The notes under the pieces were generated by a model. It was not told where the DNA came from and made no database searches. It was given only the letters and a program-made list of their open reading frames with translations. From Thalassotalea ponticola (GTDB lineage Bacteria; Pseudomonadota; Gammaproteobacteria; Enterobacterales; Alteromonadaceae): a DNA stretch of 64,000 nucleotides. The stretch spans positions 1-64,000 of the forward strand of contig NZ_CP166871.1 of assembly GCF_041379045.1 (NCBI RefSeq). The letters run 5' to 3'. Within the stretch, counting starts at the first letter, position 1; every line of letters starts with the position of its first letter. The position numbers and the translations under genes are program-made. Shown here piece by piece: positions 57,558-64,000 of this stretch.

Positions 57558-59360
57558 ATGAGGAACAGTATGAACAAGCTAACAGGCGTTTTACTGGCCG
57601 TTACGGCCACCCTTGGTGTGCTTGGTTGCAGTCAACAAAACGATCGAGAAGTGGCGCAAGACATCGATGCTCAACTGCAGCACAGCGTTGCGACAGCACC
57701 AATTAGTGAACAGCTACCACACTATTTAGAGCGCGATATTAAAGATGAAGTGTTTTACTTTGTGATGCCCGATCGCTTTTACAATGGCGATCGCAGCAAC
57801 GATTTAGGCAGTGCTAACAAACCTGAATCTTATGGCGGCTTTGATCCAAGCAGTAAAGGTCATTATCACGGCGGTGATATGCGCGGCTTAAAACAGAAGT
57901 TGCCGTATTTGCAACAAATGGGTATTACCGCCCTTTGGATGACGCCAATTATGCGCAACCAAGCGGTACAAGGCGACAGTTCTGGATATCACGGTTATTG
58001 GGTACTCGACTTTACCGAAATTGACCCGCATTTAGGCTCTAATCAGGATTTAATTGATCTGATAGACGCGGCACATGCACTTAATATGAAGGTGTTCTTT
58101 GACATCATAGCCAACCATACGGCTGATGTGATTAAGTTTAAAGAGTGCCATGGAGAAAACGGTGATCAGTGGTTGCACAAAACACCTGGTTTGTGTGACT
58201 ACAAGAGTAAAGCGCAACTTGCCAACGGCGATGCATACACCGTGTTTGTTCCCGAGGGCAAAGAGCACTTGAAGGTGCCGGCTTGGTTGAATGACCCCAA
58301 ATACTACAATAACCAAGGCGATAGTATGTGGCATGGTGAAAGCGCCTTATACGGTGATTTTGCTGGACTCGATGATATCAATACCGAGCACCCTGACGTG
58401 GTGACTGGGTTAATTGACGTGTTCAAAGATATTGTCACTGAATTTAAACCCGACGGTTTTCGCATTGATACGGTTAAGCACGTTAATTTAGAATTTTGGC
58501 AGCAGTTTTCGCCGGCGATTTTAGCGCATGCTAAGCAACAAGGCATACCGCAGTTTTTCATGTTTGGTGAAGTGTACGACGGCGAACCTAAAAACCTGAG
58601 CAAATTTGTCACCGAGGGCAAGCTGCAATCGATTCTTGATTTTGCCTTTCAAGGCGCGGTATACCGCAGCTTAATAGACAATCAAGGCAGTGACGAACTG
58701 GCTAAATTGTTTGCCCAAGACAGCTTGTACAACGGTGAGTATGGCGACGCCTCTACGTTAGTCAACTTTACCGGTAACCACGATATGGGACGTTTTGCGT
58801 ATATGCTTAACGCCAAACACCCGAATATGACTGAAGCTGAAAAATTGGCGCGGATAAAGCTTTCTAATGCGCTGATGTATTTCAGTCGTGGTATTCCGGT
58901 TGTCTATTACGGCGATGAGCAAGGCTTTGTCGGCGATGGTAATGACAAAGACGCTCGCCAAGATATGATGCCGTCAAAGGTGGCTAGTTATAACGATGAC
59001 GACTTACTCGGTACCAATAGCACCACCGCCGATGACAATTTTGATCAGCGCCATGTGTTGTATCAGAACCTAGTGTCGCTGGCCAATATTTATGGCCAAC
59101 ACAAAACCTTGCGCCACGGCGTTCAACAGGTGGTTTATTCGCAATCGACACCCGGCATATTTGCGTTAACTCGCACCGACGACCAGTATCAGTATTTGTT
59201 TGTTGCTAATACCGCCAATACCGAGCAAGCCGTTGACTTAACTATGACGGAGCAGGATTATCAGCCCGTTGTTAGGGCTGAGGATAAAACCGAGAGTGCT
59301 GGTATTATCAATATCAACTTAGCACCGCTGAGTTACGCCATTTATCGCAGTAAACGATAA
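57558..59360 (+). CDS. GH13 alpha-amylase lipoprotein
   Basis: 600 residues. The signal peptide has the lipobox LGVLGC, so it is probably anchored to a membrane facing the periplasm or outside. The GH13 barrel has FYFVMPDRFYNGDRSND, IANHTADV, the nucleophile region GFRIDTVKHVN, acid/base FMFGEVYDGEP and third carboxylate FTGNHDMGRF. The C-terminal beta domain ends APLSYAIYRSKR. It would supply maltodextrins to the cytosolic enzymes encoded upstream. A second ATG (57570) is possible. A terminator follows. Confidence 0.92.
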   Translation: MRNSMNKLTGVLLAVTATLGVLGCSQQNDREVAQDIDAQLQHSVATAPISEQLPHYLERDIKDEVFYFVMPDRFYNGDRSNDLGSANKPESYGGFDPSSKGHYHGGDMRGLKQKLPYLQQMGITALWMTPIMRNQAVQGDSSGYHGYWVLDFTEIDPHLGSNQDLIDLIDAAHALNMKVFFDIIANHTADVIKFKECHGENGDQWLHKTPGLCDYKSKAQLANGDAYTVFVPEGKEHLKVPAWLNDPKYYNNQGDSMWHGESALYGDFAGLDDINTEHPDVVTGLIDVFKDIVTEFKPDGFRIDTVKHVNLEFWQQFSPAILAHAKQQGIPQFFMFGEVYDGEPKNLSKFVTEGKLQSILDFAFQGAVYRSLIDNQGSDELAKLFAQDSLYNGEYGDASTLVNFTGNHDMGRFAYMLNAKHPNMTEAEKLARIKLSNALMYFSRGIPVVYYGDEQGFVGDGNDKDARQDMMPSKVASYNDDDLLGTNSTTADDNFDQRHVLYQNLVSLANIYGQHKTLRHGVQQVVYSQSTPGIFALTRTDDQYQYLFVANTANTEQAVDLTMTEQDYQPVVRAEDKTESAGIININLAPLSYAIYRSKR

Positions 59361-59400
59361 ATACGACAGTGGTGCTAAATGCCATTGTGCCAACATTAAC

Positions 59401-59432
59401 AAAGGGCAGTGATGACTTACTGCCCTTTGTTA
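59401..59432 (+). terminator. Terminator of the maltodextrin operon
   Basis: AAAGGGCAG and CTGCCCTTT form a stem around TGATGACTTA, followed by GTTATT. Confidence 0.85.
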
Positions 59433-59522
59433 TTGATTAATCGTTAGTTACCTCAGTAACGGTAAATCAACCAATCATTGTTGCTCTGTGTCGATACTTA
59501 TAATCTTTGATTTTGTTAAACG

Positions 59523-60827
59523 TTAATCGTTTGCTATTAACACCAATTCTCGTTGGACAGGGATCAGGTATCTGGCACCAGTGTCGGTGATCTCGACCAT
59601 CTCTTCTACCGAAATGGTCTTAACACCGCCATTTTCTAAGTACCAACTGTGAAACCCATCAAACGCAAATATCATCCCTTGTTTCAATGGTTTTTGTGCT
59701 GCAGGACGCGATGACGGACTGTGTGCGCCTCCTAGATTGGGTCCTGTATCGTGGGCGACATAACCTACGGGATGACCGGTGCTCCAAATGACGGGTAGCG
59801 ACTTGGCTTTAACCATTAACTGCTTTTGCGCCGCATCAACCTCAACACCTTTAACGCCCGGTTTCATCGCTTTAAATGCAGCGTCTCGACCCGATATCGC
59901 ATGTTGCCAGTAGCTTGCAATGTCATTTGGCGCCGTTGTTTCGCCGGGCTTTAAAACATAGGCAAAACGCTGGATATCAGTTACCCAGCGATCAAATACG
60001 CGAATACCGAAATCGGTTTGAATAACATCTCCTGGCATGATCACCTTGTCAGTGGCATGAGAGTGGCCGCGATCGACACCCGAATTAACGTTTGGATTTT
60101 GCTCAGCGGCCCAAGCATCAGTGACCCCGTGTTGTAGCATTTTCTGCTTAAGCCATGCGGCAACATCGGCATCCGTGGTTTTACCTGGGATAACTTGTTG
60201 GTAAGCCTCTAATTGCCATTGTGCGGTAAGTTTAGCTGCCTCGGTCATAATCTCGATCTCAGCAGGTAGCTTGATCGATAACCATTGGTAGACCAAGTCT
60301 TCTGAAGAGACCAACTTGTTGGTGAGGGCATTGCCAAGTGCCTGATGCAAGCGCATCCGCTGACTAAAACTGAGCCCATCGGCTTGTGCGTTGTTATCGG
60401 AGTTATTGACCGCGATACGAGCAAAATCCTGCTGCTTAATAAATTGCGCCGCTTGCTCAATGCTAGAGTCGCCTTTTTTCACCGCTATTATGCGATCGTG
60501 AAGCCCTGCGTCTTGCAGGGCGGTTGACTCACTTTCGGGGGAAAATACCACTGAACGCACGCCGTTTTCGCTGCGATAGAAAACAAAGCTGGCTTCACCA
60601 CCGGCGTTTTCTCCGCCGATGTGATCGGCAAGTGGATCATTGTCATTTTCGCGACAAATAACCACCCATGCGTCGACATTGGCCGCTTGCATGGCTGTTG
60701 GTAGCAATTGACTGATGCGTTGTTTACGTATTTCAGGCCAAGGGGATGGGCCTGTAAAGTCGATGGCGAGAACCGGTTGTACAAGAGAGATAAGGGTAAA
60801 TACCAAAGTAAATATAAGTCGCGTCAT
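59523..60827 (-). CDS. Secreted M24 family metallopeptidase (Xaa-Pro peptidase-like)
   Basis: 434 residues. The signal peptide is LVFTLISLVQPVLA. An N-terminal creatinase-like domain (about 25-190) precedes the pita-bread catalytic domain with candidate metal ligands in QTDFGIRVFDRWVTDIQRF, WSTGHPVGYVAHDTG and VKTISVEEMVEIT. The family cleaves Xaa-Pro bonds or related substrates. Periplasmic location is inferred from the signal peptide. A promoter region shared with the divergent membrane-protein gene contains repeated AGTAAAG motifs. Confidence 0.85.
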   Translation of the reverse strand: MTRLIFTLVFTLISLVQPVLAIDFTGPSPWPEIRKQRISQLLPTAMQAANVDAWVVICRENDNDPLADHIGGENAGGEASFVFYRSENGVRSVVFSPESESTALQDAGLHDRIIAVKKGDSSIEQAAQFIKQQDFARIAVNNSDNNAQADGLSFSQRMRLHQALGNALTNKLVSSEDLVYQWLSIKLPAEIEIMTEAAKLTAQWQLEAYQQVIPGKTTDADVAAWLKQKMLQHGVTDAWAAEQNPNVNSGVDRGHSHATDKVIMPGDVIQTDFGIRVFDRWVTDIQRFAYVLKPGETTAPNDIASYWQHAISGRDAAFKAMKPGVKGVEVDAAQKQLMVKAKSLPVIWSTGHPVGYVAHDTGPNLGGAHSPSSRPAAQKPLKQGMIFAFDGFHSWYLENGGVKTISVEEMVEITDTGARYLIPVQRELVLIAND

Positions 60828-60950
60828 TATTGTCAGGTCCTGTTGTTATATCGACTTTACTTTACTGCCAATCTGAATAAAAGCAAACCGATAATGCTGA
60901 CTTAGCCACCCTGTCAAAGTTAAGTTAACTAGATTAAAAGTAAAGCAAGA

Positions 60951-60978
60951 TTGACATGGTGGTTTTTGTCATTATACT
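60951..60978 (+). promoter_or_regulatory. Near-consensus sigma-70 promoter of the membrane-protein/XRE operon
   Basis: TTGACA (60951-60956) and TATACT (60973-60978) are spaced by 16 bp. TAAAGTAAAG-like repeats flank it at 60935-60946, 60983-60992 and, inverted, 60855-60866 (CTTTACTTTACT). They are candidate operators for the XRE regulator encoded by this operon. Confidence 0.7.
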
Positions 60979-61025
60979 TAATTAAAGTAAAGTGTATTTT
61001 ACATTATGACAAGCGGAGTATACAA

Positions 61026-61454
61026 ATGGTTAAGCAAGATATACAAAATCAACATCAGCACTGGCAGTCTCAACAAAAGCAGAAGGTGAAAACGTTGGCG
61101 GTTTACACCGCGCTGTGGTTAGTCGCTACGGCGTTACTTGCCTTTGGACCTAAGTATCTATGGGACTTTAATGCGCTGTTTAGCATTATCGCAGCGATTG
61201 TTTATTGCGTAACGGGCACGGCAATGATTTTGGCCAATCGAGCCCATTTGCGCTCACTTGATGAGCTACAGCAAAAAATTCAAAGTGAGGCAATGGCCTT
61301 GTCATTGGGCGTCGGACTGGTGTTTGCTTGCGGTTATGAGATTTTACACGCGGTGCGCTTATTGAATTTTGAACCTGCAATAGCACATGTCGTGGTGGTT
61401 ATGTGTGTCACCTATCTGATCGGGGTTGTTAAAGGTGAGGTTAAGTATCGATGA
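61026..61454 (+). CDS. Small four-helix membrane protein paired with XRE regulator
   Basis: 142 residues from ATG 61026, after GCGGAGTATACAA. A basic, Gln-rich N-terminal segment precedes four hydrophobic helices. Between helices 2 and 3 lies RAHLRSLDELQQKIQSEAMALSLGVGL, a pattern seen in small membrane proteins encoded next to XRE regulators. It overlaps the regulator start (ATGA), so the two are translated together. Function unknown; possibly controls the regulator's location or activity. Confidence 0.75.
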   Translation: MVKQDIQNQHQHWQSQQKQKVKTLAVYTALWLVATALLAFGPKYLWDFNALFSIIAAIVYCVTGTAMILANRAHLRSLDELQQKIQSEAMALSLGVGLVFACGYEILHAVRLLNFEPAIAHVVVVMCVTYLIGVVKGEVKYR

Positions 61455-61642
61455 ACAACCGCTTAAAAGTATTACGCGCTGAGCGCGATATGACCCAAGC
61501 AGATTTAGCCATGGCCTTGCAAGTATCGAGGCAAACGATTAACGCCATAGAAAAGGGAAAGTTTGATCCGAGTTTGCCATTGGCGTTTAAAATTGCTCGG
61601 TTGTTTGAGTTAGCGATCGAAGAGATCTTCTTTGAAAACTAA
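61451..61642 (+). CDS. Short XRE family transcriptional regulator
   Basis: 63 residues forming a single HTH-3 domain: MTQADLAMALQVSRQTINAIEKGKFDPSLPLAFKIARLF, ending AIEEIFFEN. This minimal form is common in operons with a small membrane protein and is usually autoregulatory. The repeated AGTAAAG motifs upstream of the operon are the likely binding sites. A hairpin (61644-61665) follows the stop codon. Confidence 0.92.
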   Translation: MNNRLKVLRAERDMTQADLAMALQVSRQTINAIEKGKFDPSLPLAFKIARLFELAIEEIFFEN

Positions 61643-61643
61643 A

Positions 61644-61670
61644 CAGGGCCGTTTTTACGGCCCTGATGTT
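61644..61670. terminator. Hairpin between convergent XRE and transporter genes
   Basis: CAGGGCCGT (61644-61652) and ACGGCCCTG (61657-61665) form a perfect stem with a TTTT loop. Probably a bidirectional terminator. Confidence 0.75.
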
Positions 61671-61683
61671 GGTTAGTAGTGAG

Positions 61684-63102
61684 TTATTTGCGGTGCTCTT
61701 TTACTTGTGTCCAACACAATGCTGACAGCGTTAAGGCAATACCACAGAGGTAGAATATGGCGCTTTTGTCGCCTGTTTGTGAGATAAACAAGCCCACCCC
61801 TAAACTGACTAATAACTGTGGTAAAACCACAGATAAGTTAAACAGCCCCATGTACATGCCCATTTTATTTTGGTCTATTTTTTCCGACATGATGGCAAAC
61901 ACCAAGGAGATGATTGACGACCAACCAATACCTAAAATAGCCATAAGCAGGTATAGCGTATATTTGTTCTCACCGATCATCGCAATGGCAAAGTAACCAA
62001 GCGCCATTGTGGCTATGGCGATGGTATGCACCTTAACACGACCAATGCGCTTTGCCATAGGTTCCAGTAATAGCGCCGGTAAATAGGCAGCAACGACGCT
62101 TAAGATTAAAAACGCAATTGAGATAATTTGACCGAGCTCTTTGTCACCGATAGCCGGCATTTTGTCTTGCAAAAATGCAAACATAAAGACGAACATGGTT
62201 TGTACACCAATCCAGCTAAACGAGTGCGCAGCCAACACTTTTCTAAAACCGATAAGGCCAGCCTGGCTGTCGCTGTGGTGTTGTTCTTTAGCAAGCATGG
62301 TTTGCACGACAAACAACAGCGTTAATGCCGCACAAGCATATTCGGCGTAGTAGTGAGTGACTTCTATGCCCGATAGTTGTCGGCCCAAGGCGTAGATGTC
62401 GTAAATAATAAAGCCCCATAGTGGGCGGATGTTGATAAGCACTTCGATCAAGCTTAACGCGCTTGTCTGGTCTTCAGAACTAACCGGTAACTGACGCGGT
62501 TCAGAGATTAAAAATGGTGGGATCACTGATAACAATAGCACTAGGGCTGCGCCGAAGTAGATCAGCACATAGTTACCCCAAATAGCACCGATTGCATAGG
62601 CAAGAATTCCGAATGTTCCGGAAATCGTTTGCATCCACGTATAACCGAGAGTGCGCTTTTCTCCAGCCGGAGTCACATCAGCAATAATCGATCGAGTCGG
62701 ATTAAAGCTGACATTAATGGCTAAATCTAGGGTCAGAGCGATGGCTATCGCCATGGCTAATAGGCTTTCAATACCCATCGACGTAGAAACAATGTCAATA
62801 TTGGGCAACGCCAACAGCATGAGTCCAGCGAGTACGCCACCTACCACGATAAACGGGCGTCGACGGCCATTCCAAAACCACACTTTATCGGAAATAATAC
62901 CAATAATGACTTGGCCCAAAATGCCGGCAATGGGACCCGCCGCCCAAACTAAGCCTACTTCGTGAATATCTAAGCCGTATTGGGTGGTTAAAATCCAACT
63001 CAAGGCGGCAATTTGCACCGATAAGGCAAAGCCCATAGCGGTTGACGGAAGGCTTAGCAAGGCGTAAAAGCGCTTCGATAGTTGTTTTTGTATTTCTAAC
63101 AT
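61684..63102 (-). CDS. MFS transporter of the sugar (sucrose/maltose GPH-like) type
   Basis: 472 residues, twelve membrane helices. Characteristic segments are GLVWAAGPIAGILGQVIIGIISDKVWFWNGRRRPFIV after helix 2 and a long central cytoplasmic loop with SEPRQLPVSSEDQTS. NPTRSIIADVTPAGEKRTLGYTWMQTISG lies in helix 4-5, close to plant-type sucrose/maltose carriers found in gammaproteobacteria. Given the neighbouring glg/mal operon it probably imports maltose or maltodextrin with protons. That substrate is inferred from context. Confidence 0.8.
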   Translation of the reverse strand: MLEIQKQLSKRFYALLSLPSTAMGFALSVQIAALSWILTTQYGLDIHEVGLVWAAGPIAGILGQVIIGIISDKVWFWNGRRRPFIVVGGVLAGLMLLALPNIDIVSTSMGIESLLAMAIAIALTLDLAINVSFNPTRSIIADVTPAGEKRTLGYTWMQTISGTFGILAYAIGAIWGNYVLIYFGAALVLLLSVIPPFLISEPRQLPVSSEDQTSALSLIEVLINIRPLWGFIIYDIYALGRQLSGIEVTHYYAEYACAALTLLFVVQTMLAKEQHHSDSQAGLIGFRKVLAAHSFSWIGVQTMFVFMFAFLQDKMPAIGDKELGQIISIAFLILSVVAAYLPALLLEPMAKRIGRVKVHTIAIATMALGYFAIAMIGENKYTLYLLMAILGIGWSSIISLVFAIMSEKIDQNKMGMYMGLFNLSVVLPQLLVSLGVGLFISQTGDKSAIFYLCGIALTLSALCWTQVKEHRK

Positions 63103-63170
63103 AAAGGGTGTTACCTAGGATTAAAATGCAGCTAGGTAATGCCTTGTTAATCATTACCTAGTGTCGAAAA

Positions 63171-64000
63171 TTATGGCACTGGTTGTCCGTTTCTCGCTTC
63201 TAATAAGCGATACCAGTCTTCGCGTCGGTATTCAATATTGAGCGCTCGGGTTGCCGCTTTTATCCGCTCAGGGTTGGTCGAGCCAACAATGGGGCAAATA
63301 TTAGCGGGATGCAACATCAACCACGCGAGGATGATGATCCATTTTTCTTCGTTATAAACTTGTGCCTGACGATCCAACTCTTGATGAATTCGATTGATCG
63401 TTGCCTGATCAAACGTGTTACCCCATGCTTCGTATACAACCGTGGCAATAGGACACCATGCCATTGGTACGATGTGCTTTTCTAAACACTGATCGAGTAC
63501 GCCATTGCTAAACGCGTCGATGTTGTGAATGTTGATTTCAACTTGATTAGTGACCAATTTTTCACTGGTAAACGATTGCAACATCGCCAATTGTGAAGGG
63601 CTAAAATTGCTGACACCAAATTGTTTGACCTTGCCTTGGCGTTTGAGTTGTTCAAACGTTTCGGCGACCTGTTGTGGGTCAAATAAATAATCCGGGCGAT
63701 GCAGTAAAAACAAGTCAAGGGCATCGACGTTTAAGCGCTGTAGTGAGCCTTCGACTTGTTTTATCAGATAGGCTTGGTCAAAGTCGTAACGCTTAACATC
63801 ATCATCGCAAGCAAAGCGAATACCCGCTTTGCTGGTAATAATGAGTTGTTCTCTTAACGCTGGTGACTCTTTCATCACCTCGCCAAAAATACGCTCACAT
63901 TCACCGTTACCATAGATGTCGGCGTGATCAAAGTGATTGTAGCCAGCGTCAATAGCGGTGCGAATAGCCAGTTTTCCCTTGGCGATATCATCGCTTGAAT
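63171..64000 (-). CDS. Aldo/keto reductase, YdhF-like (5' end outside window)
   Basis: The frame stays open beyond 64000, so the N-terminus is missing. Visible are the catalytic-tyrosine region GYNHFDHADIYGNGECERIFGEV, the lysine strand QLIITSKAGI, the histidine motif DLFLLHRPDYLFDP, KQFGVSNFSPSQL and the NADPH-binding end ICPIVGSTNPERI. It reduces aldehydes or ketones with NADPH; the substrate is unknown. An ATG at 63878 is internal, not the start. Confidence 0.92.
   Translation of the reverse strand, partial: SSDDIAKGKLAIRTAIDAGYNHFDHADIYGNGECERIFGEVMKESPALREQLIITSKAGIRFACDDDVKRYDFDQAYLIKQVEGSLQRLNVDALDLFLLHRPDYLFDPQQVAETFEQLKRQGKVKQFGVSNFSPSQLAMLQSFTSEKLVTNQVEINIHNIDAFSNGVLDQCLEKHIVPMAWCPIATVVYEAWGNTFDQATINRIHQELDRQAQVYNEEKWIIILAWLMLHPANICPIVGSTNPERIKAATRALNIEYRREDWYRLLEARNGQPVP

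Overview
The window is a 64 kb piece of a gammaproteobacterial chromosome of moderate GC. It most resembles the Alteromonadales, perhaps the Colwelliaceae/Thalassotalea side. That placement is inferred from the mnmE-mioC-oriC-mnmG-rsmG-parAB-atp order, an integrase very like the Vibrio IntIA type, PEP-CTERM and choice-of-anchor proteins, and glycogen/maltodextrin genes. No database search was run.

Layout. 1-13.9 kb is the replication-origin neighbourhood: the end of mnmE, mioC, a clear oriC (DnaA boxes, GATC cluster, AT-rich repeats), mnmG, rsmG, parA, parB and the complete nine-gene ATP synthase operon closed by a strong terminator. 13.9-24 kb holds envelope and regulatory genes: a DUF3300 protein, a PEP-CTERM protein, a PepSY/response regulator/PhoQ-like kinase operon and a C-terminally anchored protein. 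Three TGAAC-type tandem sites with an 11-bp period lie in the control regions of this group. glmU, a permease, a YaiI-family protein and a pirin follow.

24-37.7 kb is a chromosomal integron: intI facing left, then cassettes facing right, most ending in attC sites about 90-115 bp long. Cassettes encode mostly small unknown membrane or secreted proteins, plus a methyltransferase, a GrpB-family protein and a VanZ-like protein. Two IS110/IS1111-type insertion sequences sit in the 3' core of two attC sites in the same orientation. The long non-coding end of the first contains an attC-core sequence inside a closed stem-loop, as expected for a bridge RNA guided to attC. The second shows a related but weaker pattern. 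The right part of the array is broken by minus-strand genes (ECF sigma factor with a membrane partner, soxR), a SoxR-type promoter driving a 36-residue ORF, and decayed cassettes.

38-48 kb is mixed: YegP-like DUF1508, a shell-less encapsulated-ferritin homologue, a serine hydrolase, DUF1353, ChrA, GNAT, a YqiJ/YqiK flotillin pair and a bacterial PH-domain pair. 48-59.4 kb is a maltodextrin/glycogen operon (glgP-glgB-glgX-malQ-amylase lipoprotein) preceded by two identical 14-bp palindromes typical of a LacI-family operator. 59.5-64 kb has an M24 peptidase, a small membrane protein/XRE regulator pair, a sugar-type MFS transporter that probably serves the maltodextrin genes, and an aldo/keto reductase cut by the window edge.
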